Assembly: GCF_014904695.1 (NCBI RefSeq)
Contig: NZ_JACXXN010000023.1
Location: forward strand, 1 to 64,000
Reading direction: 5' to 3'
Origin: Nostoc sp. MG11
Lineage (GTDB): Bacteria; Cyanobacteriota; Cyanobacteriia; Cyanobacteriales; Nostocaceae
Length of the DNA stretch: 64,000 bases
Below the pieces are notes generated by a model, which was not told the DNA's origin, did no database searches, and saw only the letters and a program-made list of their open reading frames with translations. A program made the position numbers and the translations under genes. How positions within the stretch are numbered: the stretch's first letter is position 1; every line of letters starts with the position of its first letter. Below, in pieces: positions 1 to 9,726 of the stretch.

Positions 1-1761
<1,761 letters not shown>

Positions 1762-1804
1762 GTTGTAAACTTTGCTTCATCACTGACAATTAAATAGTTT
1801 AGAT

Positions 1805-1833
1805 GCTCTTGTGTCAAAGCAAGAGCTTTTTTT
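1805..1833 (+). terminator. Rho-independent terminator of psbD-psbC
   Basis: Perfect 7-bp stem GCTCTTG (1805-1811) and CAAGAGC (1820-1826), an 8-nt loop, then seven T residues (1827-1833). It lies 44 bp after the psbC stop. Confidence 0.9.
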
Positions 1834-1884
1834 ATGACTTATAGGGAGTTGCGGTAATTTTGATTGCTTAGCAGCTAAGTATTA

Positions 1885-2739
1885 TCACCATAAACTTAGC
1901 TGATTGGGGGGATGCTCAAGGCGATTCCAAGGCAGAGGTGGAACTGCTACATCGGTCTGTTCTAACAGCTGTTGGAAGTAACGCGCTGTGCTGGGCGATC
2001 GCTCCTCTATGGGACAATGAACAAAGAAATAAATTCGCACTCCCGTTTGCAACCACTGTCGAATCTGCGTGACCCATTCTTCCATAAAAGGTTGATTCAC
2101 TGACAAATTCGGATGAGAAATAAACCGAATTAGGCTGAAAGGTGCTGTCACACTGAATTGTAATGGTAATTTGGGTTTGCGTCTTTCTGATTGTAGCTGG
2201 GGGTCATCATCTCCAGTGTAGATAGGGCGCGAGTCTAACAGCACTCGCCCTACCCCAAGCTTTTCCAAAAGCGCCGTCAAATTACTAGCATGGGGTTCAT
2301 TGAACCAGTCAGGATGTCGAACTTCTAGCGCTAGAGGTGTGTCTGTACGCGGCCAAGCTTCTAGAAAGGTAGTCAAATCGTTGAGCAATCCAGGTGCATA
2401 ACTAGGTGGTAATTGGGCAAATATCGGCCCAAGATGCTTTCCTAAAGGACGCATCCCCTCTAAAAATTTTAAAGCAGCAGGGATATACGCTTGCAGTAAC
2501 CCTTGATGGGTAATATCTCGTGGCAATTTCAAGCAAAATTCAAAGCCTGGTGGTGTTTGAGCAGCCCAACGAGTAACAGTTTCTTGGTTAGGAACAGCAT
2601 AAAAGGTAGTGTTACCCTCCACAGTGGTGAAGCGACGGCTGTAGAGATGCAGAAATTCAGTAGTACGAGTTCCTTGGGGATAGAGTTCACCCACCCAACC
2701 TTTATATGCCCAAACAGCACAACCAATAAAAAATTTCAC
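1885..2739 (-). CDS. DUF72 (YecE-like) family protein
   Basis: About 284 residues of the DUF72 family, TIM-barrel-like proteins of unproven function found widely in bacteria. The family opening is visible as KFFIGCAVWAYKGWVGELYP, followed by EGNTTFYAVP and LPRDITH blocks. The frame extends upstream to a TTG at 2793, but the conserved region begins directly at a GTG (2739), so I prefer that start. The first 18 residues of the longer form look non-conserved. It stands alone between psbC and a cNMP-binding gene. No catalytic role is claimed. Confidence 0.85.
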   Translation of the reverse strand: MKFFIGCAVWAYKGWVGELYPQGTRTTEFLHLYSRRFTTVEGNTTFYAVPNQETVTRWAAQTPPGFEFCLKLPRDITHQGLLQAYIPAALKFLEGMRPLGKHLGPIFAQLPPSYAPGLLNDLTTFLEAWPRTDTPLALEVRHPDWFNEPHASNLTALLEKLGVGRVLLDSRPIYTGDDDPQLQSERRKPKLPLQFSVTAPFSLIRFISHPNLSVNQPFMEEWVTQIRQWLQTGVRIYFFVHCPIEERSPSTARYFQQLLEQTDVAVPPLPWNRLEHPPNQLSLW

Positions 2740-2856
2740 AGCACCCGAAAGCCTTGAGTTTTCATATTCAATTTTACAGGCAGGTTCTAGCAATGGATGA
2801 AGCGGGCGATGCCTAACTTTAAAGAGTTCTGTCTATTGAAAAAGTATGAGCTAGAA

Positions 2857-2893
2857 AACAATGAAGACCAGCGTTGTTCTGGTCTTCATTGTT
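2857..2893 (-). terminator. Long perfect hairpin, likely terminator for the cNMP-binding gene
   Basis: A perfect 15-bp inverted repeat (arms 2857-2871 and 2879-2893) with a 7-nt loop. On the minus strand the stem runs into TTTTC, consistent with termination of the gene ending at 2927. It may also stop transcription entering from the other side. Confidence 0.75.
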
Positions 2894-2926
2894 CTGATTA
2901 ATCTTGGTTCTGCTGACTGAAGTACT

Positions 2927-3295
2927 CTAAAGCATATGCTCTACGCGACTCAAGCGTTCTGAGTAGCTTTTCATCACCTTTATAGAAAACACAGGTGTTT
3001 CTTGAACGGCAAAGAGAAACCCTTGCTCATCTAAGAAAGCAAGTTTGCAGTCTGTTTTGGCAATAGCTGTATAAGTTCTATTTTTTACTCCAACAAGTAC
3101 CCCAACACCAAAAACTTCGCCTGTCTCAATTGTCTCTACAACCTTATCATTAACTAATATATCAACTTCTCCTTCCAGGATGCCGTACATGAAATCACCA
3201 GGCTGTCCTTCTTCAAAGATGATTTGACCTGCTGAAAATACTTTAGGGTTAGGTTGTTTTTGAAAGATACTGACTGTTACTACAGGGCTTAACAT
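2927..3295 (-). CDS. Single-domain cyclic-nucleotide-binding (Crp-like) protein
   Basis: A 122-residue protein consisting almost entirely of one cNMP-binding beta-barrel (residues about 16-110). FEEGQPGDFMYGILEGEVDI is the typical first half of the fold. The phosphate-binding cassette region (ETGEVFGVGVLVGVKNRTYTA) lacks the canonical RxA(S/T) arginine pattern that I would expect, having NRTYTA instead. There is no helix-turn-helix or effector domain, so it cannot act as a Crp-type DNA-binding regulator by itself. Stand-alone domains of this kind in cyanobacteria are usually annotated only by fold. ATG start; monocistronic with its own terminator. Confidence 0.85.
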   Translation of the reverse strand: MLSPVVTVSIFQKQPNPKVFSAGQIIFEEGQPGDFMYGILEGEVDILVNDKVVETIETGEVFGVGVLVGVKNRTYTAIAKTDCKLAFLDEQGFLFAVQETPVFSIKVMKSYSERLSRVEHML

Positions 3296-3644
3296 TTGAG
3301 CAATCCTAAAATTCTTGGTTTTTAGACGAAATCTTCATATAGGCAATACGAGAGCCGAGAAAAGTATACTACTTTCTGTTGATCAACCCTCATCCGAAAG
3401 ATTCCTGATTATTGCCCTCAGTCAGTAGCCGCTCTCTAATACCAATTTCTCCAAAGCTAATAGCTAAAGTCTTCTTTATAAGACTAAGACTGAGAGAGGG
3501 TTTGAGTTCACGCTTGCATAGAGTTGGGCTATTAGCCTGCGATTTGAATCACTGGCGAGCTGTCGTGTTACAAAAATGTGGCTAATGGCAAAGACTCAAG
3601 CCTTGGGCTACTTTAACAAAGCTTGCCAAAGCAGGTTTTTAGTC

Positions 3645-3674
3645 ATGAAGTCTGTTTTGGGAAACTTCATTTTT
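3645..3674 (+). terminator. Terminator-like hairpin in gene-poor region
   Basis: Arms ATGAAGT (3645-3651) and ACTTCAT (3664-3670), followed by a T run to 3674. No upstream gene on this strand is supported, so it may be a relic. Confidence 0.4.
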
Positions 3675-3803
3675 ATAGCCGAGTCAGTATGCTGGTTCGA
3701 CTTGTTTGCTCCTAGGGAACTCCAACAAATCAATTATCTAATCTTGTGGGATAGGGAGCGTTCGACTGAGCGCTCACGCCGAAGTCTTACCTGCCCAGTT
3801 TAC

Positions 3804-3826
3804 AGGACGGGCGAAACGCCCATCCT
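3804..3826. repeat. Short GC-rich hairpin repeat
   Basis: Arms AGGACGGGCG (3804-3813) and CGCCCATCCT (3817-3826) pair with one C-A mismatch around an AAA loop. I recall this sort of small dispersed hairpin from Nostoc-type intergenic regions; here only one copy was seen. Confidence 0.45.
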
Positions 3827-4128
3827 ACAAGAAATATTGGGATATTTTATTACTTGGAAGTCCCTTAGTGTTCCCGCTTTCTTAGTAACTGGCGTGCGAC
3901 TTCAGTCGTCGGGTACTTTTGTAAAAAATTTATTAAAGTGTATTTTTTAGACAAAAGCTAAGGTAATAATTACTAGAAAAAATATTTTTTATCAAAGACA
4001 AAAATCATTTAATTATGTCTATAAAATATGGAATTTCATATGAAAACTTAATATACAAGTTCCTGATATTTTGACTAATAAAGTAGAATTTAAGAGTCAA
4101 ATTGGCTAATGACTCCGAGAGTAAGGTA

Positions 4129-4359
4129 ATGACTAACATATCAGTTTTTGATTTTAATCTTAGTAATGTAGAGACATTTCTGCATGACCTGGCTCCAGCG
4201 CAATCTAAGACTGTATTGGGTGGTTCCTTTGATGCTCGTGTATTGACTATTCATGACGGCATAAATCGTGTAGAGGATCAGATTTTTGGTTTCAACAGTG
4301 AGCACGATAACAACTATAGCTCGGTAGACAATTCAGATAAGGTTTCAATTTGGGCATAA
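4129..4359 (+). CDS. Small peptide with Gly-Gly leader-like motif, copy 1
   Basis: A 76-residue peptide from the ATG at 4129; an in-frame TTG at 4102 would add nine residues. It is the first of four paralogues. The N-terminal part (FDFNLSNVETFLHDLAPAQ) ends in TVLGG at about residues 28-32, which fits the double-glycine leader pattern of exported bacteriocin-type precursors: hydrophobic residues at -12 and -4, Gly-Gly at -2/-1. The 44-residue remainder carries two blocks shared by the family, LTIHDGIN and HDNNYSSVDNSDKV. The stop lies 2 bp before copy 2. No maturation enzyme or transporter is adjacent, so export and processing are inferred, not shown. Confidence 0.65.
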   Translation: MTNISVFDFNLSNVETFLHDLAPAQSKTVLGGSFDARVLTIHDGINRVEDQIFGFNSEHDNNYSSVDNSDKVSIWA

Positions 4360-4361
4360 TC

Positions 4362-4592
4362 ATGGCAAAAATACTAGTTTTTGACTTTCATTTTAGTGAT
4401 GTAGAAATATTTCTGCATGAGCTGGCTTCAGCGCAAGCTGAGAATATATGGGGTGGTTCCTTTTTTGCTGAGATCATGTCAATTCATGACGGTATAAATC
4501 GTAAAGAATCTCAGTATTTTGGTGTAGGCGGCAACCACGACAATAACTATGGCTCGATAGACAATTCAGATCAAGTTTTCATTAAGGCATAA
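4362..4592 (+). CDS. Small peptide with Gly-Gly leader-like motif, copy 2
   Basis: A 76-residue paralogue of its neighbours. I use the ATG at 4362 (MAKILVFDF) rather than the in-frame ATG at 4350, because copies 3 and 4 start with the same MAKI and the longer start overlaps copy 1. The leader-like part ends ENIWGG; the remainder has SIHDGIN and HDNNYGSIDNSDQV. The first roughly 70 bases are nearly identical to copy 3, showing a recent tandem duplication. The gaps to copies 1 and 3 are only 2 bp each, so the three are probably translated from one transcript. Confidence 0.7.
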   Translation: MAKILVFDFHFSDVEIFLHELASAQAENIWGGSFFAEIMSIHDGINRKESQYFGVGGNHDNNYGSIDNSDQVFIKA

Positions 4593-4594
4593 TC

Positions 4595-4837
4595 ATGGCA
4601 AAAATACTAGTTTTTGACTTTCATTTTAGTGATGTAGAAATATTTCTGCATGAGCTGGCTCCAGCGCAAGCTGAGACTGTATTAGGTGGTTATTTTTCTG
4701 CTAAGATCATGACCATTCATGACGGCATAAATCGTGTAGAAACTCAGACTTTTGGTTCATACAGTACCCACGATAATAACTATAACTCGATAGACAATTC
4801 CGACCAAGTTTACATTTGGGCTTATCCTTATTGGTAG
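4595..4837 (+). CDS. Small peptide with Gly-Gly leader-like motif, copy 3
   Basis: An 80-residue paralogue. The leader-like segment FLHELAPAQAETVLGG is the best match in the set to a double-glycine leader. The putative core has TIHDGIN and HDNNYNSIDNSDQV and ends with an extra aromatic tail, AYPYW, absent from copies 1 and 2. It is separated from copy 2 by 2 bp and from the divergent copy 4 by 289 bp of repeat-containing DNA. Asp, Asn and Ser are frequent in the core and there is no Cys, which makes a lanthipeptide or disulfide-type product unlikely. Confidence 0.7.
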   Translation: MAKILVFDFHFSDVEIFLHELAPAQAETVLGGYFSAKIMTIHDGINRVETQTFGSYSTHDNNYNSIDNSDQVYIWAYPYW

Positions 4838-5126
4838 CCGAAGAAAGGATGAAGGATGAAATACTCTCGACTTAATCGGATACAGAGCAACTGAATTTCT
4901 TGGTGTAAGGGTTAATACTAAATCCCAAATCCTAAATCTAAAATTAGTTAACGTGAGAAAACTCTGAGTGTCAGCTTTCGGTGCTTAGAACCTCAAAAAC
5001 AGATTACCGTCAGACATCGCTTTAATAATTGAGGGCGAAGCAGATAATTTTTTCAGACCACTTGTTGGCAATTGCACTCCACTCAAGTAGCACAACTGTT
5101 CATAACCTGACCTAGAAATTAAGACA

Positions 5127-5393
5127 ATGGCTAAAATAGTAATTTCCGACTTACATCATGTTGATGCAAAGCCATTTTTGCATAACAAAATTTCAGTACC
5201 AATAAATGCCACATTAGATAGTTGTTTTCCGTATGTGTGGGGTGGTAATTCAGAACTTGAGTTAACCACTGTTCATGATGGAATAAACAACACATCATCT
5301 ACATCTAATGGGCCTTTTGGTATATATGACAACAATATGTTCACTCTTGACTTTTCCAGATTGACTATCAATTTGATACTCTGGATGGTCTAA
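5127..5393 (+). CDS. Divergent small peptide of the same family, copy 4
   Basis: An 88-residue, more diverged member starting MAKIVISDLHH. It keeps FLH, a WGG motif (residues about 38-40) and TVHDGIN, and the DNN of the second block (IYDNN), but the remaining core differs and ends in a hydrophobic tail. Cyanobacterial Gly-Gly bacteriocin-like precursors often begin with a short I-x-I-S-D-L motif, which matches this copy best. It has its own upstream gap, so it may have a separate promoter. Transposase remnants start just downstream on the other strand. Confidence 0.6.
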   Translation: MAKIVISDLHHVDAKPFLHNKISVPINATLDSCFPYVWGGNSELELTTVHDGINNTSSTSNGPFGIYDNNMFTLDFSRLTINLILWMV

Positions 5394-5407
5394 TTATTTG
5401 CCAATTA

Positions 5408-5772
5408 CTAACTGGCTTTTACAGAAATGTGCAAATAGATATAACTATTTGCATATTCTTCTATGGCTGAAGCTAACTGGACTGTTCCTCGAATTACAAG
5501 TGATGAAGGAGCGGCTTTACGACCAATACAACGAGGTTGATGATGTCGTAAAACACCAAACACCTGTTCAAGATCATTCACCATATATTCTTTGTGTTCG
5601 CTAGTTTACTTGAATATCTGATCTTCTCTAGCAAGCTTTGCCGCTCTAGTTTTTTTTGTAATTCCGAAATTTCTTTCTTCCTCGGTTTCTTATAAGGTGT
5701 GGTAATTGTTAAATCTCCTATATAAGCTTTATCCCCAATAAATTTTTCCCACAGACTTTGTTTTAAGGACAT
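5408..5772 (-). pseudogene. Transposase remnants, frameshifted or mosaic
   Basis: Two coding stretches on this strand are out of frame. The first (5578-5772) has GDKAYIGDLTITTPYKKPRK, resembling the C-terminal catalytic region of IS5-type DDE transposases. The second (about 5408-5595) reads EYMVNDLEQVFG, then HHQPRCIGRKAAPSSLVIRG, resembling the C-terminus of another transposase. Neither has an N-terminal half, a start in context or terminal repeats. They mark past insertions beside the small-peptide genes. Assignment to families is from memory of motifs only. Confidence 0.6.
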
Positions 5773-5777
5773 GTCTA

Positions 5778-5996
5778 ATGGATAGTTGGGTCAGCTCTCG
5801 CCTGAGGCTTAGATTTGAAACTGGACAGGGAAAGTTAGTAATTTACCGTCCAGATGGACAAAGATTTTTGAACTCGTTAGAACTCAATCAACGGGCAGAA
5901 CGGGCTGAGTTATTGCTAGCACAAGAACGCCAACACGCAGACCAGTTAGCAGCATACTTACGTGGTATTGGCATTGACCCCGACAATCTCCCATAA
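5778..5996 (+). pseudogene. C-terminal fragment of an Uma2 (DUF820) family protein
   Basis: The 72-codon frame reads WVSSRLRLRFETGQGKLVIY, then RPDGQRFL, a charged Glu/Arg-rich helix, and ends AAYLRGIGIDPDNLP. This is the usual C-terminal tail of cyanobacterial Uma2 family putative endonucleases, which normally have about 190-240 residues. The nuclease core is missing, so this is a remnant. Compare the full-length member at 43891-44466, which lacks this tail. Confidence 0.7.
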
Positions 5997-6397
5997 GCGA
6001 ATTTAACCCAGCTATTTGAACGTGCGCCTCCGTTGGAGACTCAGGTTGTTTTATGAAAAAAAGCCGGGTTTGTCATAAAAACAGAGGTTAACAATAGTTA
6101 TATACCTTTTATTAAGTCATAGCTCAACTACAGTTAGCTCATTTAACTGACAGATTATCTGTCATGATAGATGCTTATTTTATGAAAAATTGTCAATTAA
6201 TTCATGCCTTAGTTTTTCCTGAAAACTATTAACTATCCAGGTTACTCTTGGCAATAGAAAAACTATCAAAGGCAAACAATCGGTTCATCAATCGAGTGGA
6301 TGACCTTTAATTCTTTATTAGTTAAAAATGATTCATCTTTTTGATAGAGGGAGCAAATACATCTGCTAGTGAATATGGAAAAGACCTTTATAGGTAG
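5997..6397. other. 400-bp intergenic region with one hairpin
   Basis: No gene seen. An 8-bp inverted repeat, TTTTATGA (6049-6056) and TCATAAAA (6073-6080), may be a weak terminator. The rest is AT-rich and probably holds the promoter of the DUF2795 gene. Confidence 0.5.
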
Positions 6398-6598
6398 ATG
6401 AACATGGCTAAAGCAAACCCAGTTGCAATACAAAAACACTTGAAAGGTGTTGACTATCCAGCTAATAAGCAAACATTGATTAAACACGCTAAAAAGCAAG
6501 GCGCTGATCAGGCAATTCTCTCTCTATTAGAGCAATTGCCAGAAGAAGAATACGAAAGCCCAACTGATCTTAACAAAGCAATAGGTGAGATCGAGTAA
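6398..6598 (+). CDS. DUF2795 family small protein
   Basis: A 66-residue protein (64 if the second ATG at 6404 is used). The pattern NPVAIQKHLKGVDYPANKQ, followed by a helix with Lys-His-Ala and a Glu-rich end (LPEEEYESPTDLNKAIGEI), is typical of DUF2795, a small helical family of unknown function common in cyanobacteria and actinobacteria. It converges on moaC, with one base between the two stop codons. The upstream gap has no clear operator. Confidence 0.8.
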   Translation: MNMAKANPVAIQKHLKGVDYPANKQTLIKHAKKQGADQAILSLLEQLPEEEYESPTDLNKAIGEIE

Positions 6599-6599
6599 G

Positions 6600-7109
6600 T
6601 TATTGTTCTGGCGGGGAATAATCCCCTGATTTCCCGCCACTTTTACTAACCAAGTGAATTGATTCAATTTGAATCGACTTTTCTAAAGCTTTTGCCATAT
6701 CGTATAGAGTCAGAGCTGCAATAGAAACAGCGGTTAAGGCTTCCATCTCCACACCAGTTTCGGCTTTGGTTTTGACTGTGGCGTAAATTTGATAACCAGG
6801 TAGTTGTGGATCGGGTTTAATATCGACTGCAATTTTTTGCAAAGGCAAAGGATGACACAGAGGAATCAAGGTAGCTGTCTGCTTAGCTGCCATAATCCCA
6901 GCTATCCTTGCAGTTGCTAACACGTCTCCCTTAGGAATATTTCCGGCTTGAATAGCGGCGAAGGTTGCTGCTAGCATTCGTACCTTGGCCACTGCTACTG
7001 CTTGGCGGATAGTAGGTGTTTTGGCAGATACATCAACCATCTGTGCTTGTCCTTGGCGATCTAGATGGGTTAAGCCAGCAGAATTAAACAGAAAACTTTC
7101 TTGCGTCAT
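6600..7109 (-). CDS. moaC: Cyclic pyranopterin monophosphate synthase
   Basis: A 169-residue MoaC, which converts the MoaA product 3',8-cyclo-7,8-dihydroguanosine triphosphate into cyclic pyranopterin monophosphate in molybdenum cofactor synthesis. Family blocks are clear: [36 protein letters not shown], then HPLPLQKI, the [12 protein letters not shown] block, and a Lys-Ser-Gly-Gly-Lys-Ser-Gly end. The frame extends to a TTG at 7118; the ATG at 7109 gives the usual N-terminus. No other moa gene is nearby. A tRNA-Arg gene begins 34 bp upstream on the other strand. Confidence 0.96.
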   Translation of the reverse strand: MTQESFLFNSAGLTHLDRQGQAQMVDVSAKTPTIRQAVAVAKVRMLAATFAAIQAGNIPKGDVLATARIAGIMAAKQTATLIPLCHPLPLQKIAVDIKPDPQLPGYQIYATVKTKAETGVEMEALTAVSIAALTLYDMAKALEKSIQIESIHLVSKSGGKSGDYSPPEQ

Positions 7110-7143
7110 TTGGTTCAAACATGTTAATATAATCTCTTGGTAA

Positions 7144-7217
7144 GGGCGTGTAGCTCAGTGGACTAGAGCACGTGGCTACGGACCACGGTGTCGGGGGTTC
7201 GAATCCCTCCTCGCCCG
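7144..7217 (+). tRNA. tRNA-Arg (anticodon ACG)
   Basis: A 74-nt cloverleaf: acceptor GGGCGTG/CTCGCCC with one U-U mismatch at the sixth pair, D stem GCTC/GAGC, anticodon stem CGTGG/CCACG with loop CTACGGA (anticodon ACG), a 5-nt variable loop, and a T arm with TTCGAAT. CCA is not encoded. Confidence 0.96.
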
Positions 7218-7263
7218 TTTATTATAAAGATTGTAGAGATCCGTGTAAGCGCGTTTTTACAAT

Positions 7264-8493
7264 CTAAATTTTTTTCAAGGCGTAAACATCTGGAGCGCGA
7301 CCTAGAGCAAAGCGTAAAGAGTTTCGTAAGTCTTTGCTGGACTGGGTAAGGAAGATGATAAGTGCCAGAAAAGTTAAAACAGCACAGTAGCCAAACATAT
7401 TGCGGTAGCCGACTTGCTCGGCGATAGAACCTAGAAGAGGCGCTGCGATCGCAATGCCAAGATCAAATCCAGCTATACATATAGCAAAAATTCGTCCCCG
7501 TTCTTGTGGTAGTGAGCGGTCTGCCATCATCGTGGTAATCATAGAGAACATTGTTCCACCACCACAGCCCTCAATGATCGCAGCGAATAAGAAAGCGATC
7601 GCACTGTTGGCTTGCCACAGTATTAGTGATGATAAACCATAACAAAATATACCAAAAGTAATAAATAAACCACGTCCTAAGCGATCGCTTGCTCGACCGG
7701 TAAACAGCCTGAGAATAAAACTAGAAAGCGCCGCAGCTGTAAAAAACAACCCAGCATTCAAATCCACACCAGTTGATTTGATAAACAACGACACAAAGGT
7801 ATGCACAGCACCAATCACTAAACCAACCAGCAACATCACTACAGCTGGAACTCTCACTCGTGGACTGCCCAAAATTTGCCAAAATTTACTGTTATTGCTC
7901 TCAACTTGCCCTTTGTGTATTGGTGGATTGGGAATTTGTAAAGTACACAAAAAAGCGGCAAAACCTAATTCAGCGGAAACTAGAAATAAGGCTGCATAAC
8001 CAGATGTAGCCTCTAAATACCCTCCCAAGGCAGGCCCAATTGCTAAACCAATGGGAGATGTCAAACTCATATAACTAATAATTTCACCACGACTCTCAGG
8101 GGGTGCTAAATCTGCAACCAAAGCACTGTACCCAGTGGTAAAAGCAGCGAGGCTAATACCATGAAAAATTCGCACTAGTATTAACAACGGAATCGATGTG
8201 AATGCCAAGTAACCAAAAGGTGCGATCGCAACTACTATCGTGCCAATCAACAAGACAATTTTTCGACTGCGTTCATCCGCTAATCTTCCCAGCATTGAGC
8301 GAAATAGCAATAAACCAATGGCAAAACTGCCCATGACAATGCCAATTTGCTGCTTACTTGCGCCTACATCTTGAATATAGAGCGGTAGAGTTGGTAAAAG
8401 CGAAGCCAAGCTAGACCAGAATAATAAACCTGCTGTAAATAAAATCAGCAGGTTGCGCCGCAGTTCGGCGTCAAAGGTATTAAATGCTTTCAA
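7264..8493 (-). CDS. MFS transporter (drug-exporter-like)
   Basis: A 409-residue protein with about 12 hydrophobic segments. The MFS motif A appears after helix 2 as GRLADERSRK (about residues 69-78) and again in the second half as GRASDRLGR. Proline- and glycine-rich helices in the first half (GLAIGPALGGYLEATSG) match the motif C type seen in antiporters of the drug-efflux branch. It sits in the cytoplasmic membrane; the substrate cannot be told from sequence. The apparent start is a TTG at 8493, with no in-frame ATG before the first helix. Downstream is tRNA-Arg on the opposite strand. Confidence 0.88.
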   Translation of the reverse strand: MKAFNTFDAELRRNLLILFTAGLLFWSSLASLLPTLPLYIQDVGASKQQIGIVMGSFAIGLLLFRSMLGRLADERSRKIVLLIGTIVVAIAPFGYLAFTSIPLLILVRIFHGISLAAFTTGYSALVADLAPPESRGEIISYMSLTSPIGLAIGPALGGYLEATSGYAALFLVSAELGFAAFLCTLQIPNPPIHKGQVESNNSKFWQILGSPRVRVPAVVMLLVGLVIGAVHTFVSLFIKSTGVDLNAGLFFTAAALSSFILRLFTGRASDRLGRGLFITFGIFCYGLSSLILWQANSAIAFLFAAIIEGCGGGTMFSMITTMMADRSLPQERGRIFAICIAGFDLGIAIAAPLLGSIAEQVGYRNMFGYCAVLTFLALIIFLTQSSKDLRNSLRFALGRAPDVYALKKI

Positions 8494-8597
8494 GGTAGAT
8501 GCAATTTAATGAGTTTTTTGTCAAGGGTCAAGAGTCAAGAGTCATTTGTCCTTTTTTAATGCCCAATGCCCCATGCCCAATCATTCCTATTGTTACG

Positions 8598-9656
8598 TTA
8601 GTTAACATTTTTTGCTACCACCTCCCGCACACGATAGATGGGGCGTCCTTGAGACTCATGATAAGTACGCATGAGCAATTCTGCCAAAAGACCGAAGCAA
8701 AACAACTGCACTCCAGTTACTAGTAGGAGAACTGCCAAAATCAGCAAAGGGCGATTGCCAATCATCTGGCCTAAAACCAATTTAATGAAAGTCAGGTAAA
8801 TTCCGATCAGTCCCCCTGAAAGCATTGAAATCAAGCCCAACAGCCCAAAAACGTGCATCGGGCGTGTAAGGAACTTTTTCATAAACAAAATGGTTAACAA
8901 ATCCATTAACACCCTGAACGTCCGCGACAGTCCATACTTACTGCGACCAAAGCGACGGGCGTGGTGACGCACGGGCATTTCTGTAATTCTTGCCCCTTCA
9001 ATGTATGCTAAAGCAGGTAAAAATCTGTGCAATTCCCCATAGAGGTGCATATCTGCCACGAGTTCTGCACGATAGGCTTTCAGCGAACAGCCATAGTCAT
9101 GAATATTGACGCTAGTGGTACGCCGAATTAACCAGTTGGCAATTTTGGAAGGAAGTAACCGATTCACAGCACCATCTTGTCTTTTTTGTCGCCAACCACT
9201 CACCAAATCGTAACCCTCGTCTAGCTTTGCTAATAGCATGGGGATATCAGCAGGGTCATTTTGGAGGTCAGCATCCAAAGTGACGATCGCTTTGCCTAGT
9301 GCATAGTTAAACCCCGCCGACATAGCCGCAGTTTGACCGTAGTTGCGACGCAAAATTACCGCTTTTAAATCATTGCGTGTTTGCGCTTCCTTTTTGAGAA
9401 ATTCCCCGGAACCATCTGTAGAACCATCATCCACACAAATGATTTCATAACTTAACTGACTAGCAGATAAGGTAGATGCGATCGCCTCTAACAAAAGCGG
9501 CAAACTTTCCACTTCGTCATGAACCGGCACTACCACCGACACATCTAGAGCAATTGCTGGAATCGCCCTATTGTCCTGATTAATCTCTTCAGAAATCAAC
9601 CCACTTTTCATATTCTCAGCATCCTCAGCGTCTTGACCGAAGTTCTGATCGGACAT
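8598..9656 (-). CDS. Glycosyltransferase family 2 with two C-terminal membrane helices
   Basis: About 352 residues. The GT2 catalytic domain shows VVVPVHDE, CVDDGSTDGS and TLDADLQNDP (the DxD-type motif), then GWRQKRQDG and a conserved CSLKAYR block. Two membrane spans close the protein (about residues 260-330). This dolichol-phosphate-mannose-synthase/ArnC-like layout transfers a sugar from a nucleotide donor to polyprenyl phosphate at the membrane. I use the ATG at 9656; a GTG at 9686 would add ten residues. The N-terminal 45 residues are Asp/Glu-rich and poorly conserved. The lipid and sugar substrates are not determined. Confidence 0.88.
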   Translation of the reverse strand: MSDQNFGQDAEDAENMKSGLISEEINQDNRAIPAIALDVSVVVPVHDEVESLPLLLEAIASTLSASQLSYEIICVDDGSTDGSGEFLKKEAQTRNDLKAVILRRNYGQTAAMSAGFNYALGKAIVTLDADLQNDPADIPMLLAKLDEGYDLVSGWRQKRQDGAVNRLLPSKIANWLIRRTTSVNIHDYGCSLKAYRAELVADMHLYGELHRFLPALAYIEGARITEMPVRHHARRFGRSKYGLSRTFRVLMDLLTILFMKKFLTRPMHVFGLLGLISMLSGGLIGIYLTFIKLVLGQMIGNRPLLILAVLLLVTGVQLFCFGLLAELLMRTYHESQGRPIYRVREVVAKNVN

Positions 9657-9726
9657 CGAACTTCTGAGCGCCGGAAGTCGGCGCACCCTGCGAAAAGCAA
9701 GCTACAGAGTTCTCGGAAACCATAGA

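Larger units (their letters stand above)
3296..4101. other. 800-bp region without a supported gene
   Basis: Contains short repeats and hairpins but no recognisable gene. A frame at 3576-3950 (124 codons) is open but resembles no family I know and runs through repeat sequence. A terminator-like hairpin is at 3645-3674 and a GC-rich hairpin repeat at 3804-3826. Confidence 0.6.

Noticed and set aside
3576-3950. 124-codon open frame on the plus strand
   Set aside because: No family resemblance, and it runs through a terminator-like hairpin and a GC-rich hairpin repeat; treated as chance.
5398-5604. 68-codon plus-strand frame after the fourth peptide gene
   Set aside because: The opposite strand reads as transposase remnant, so this is a shadow.
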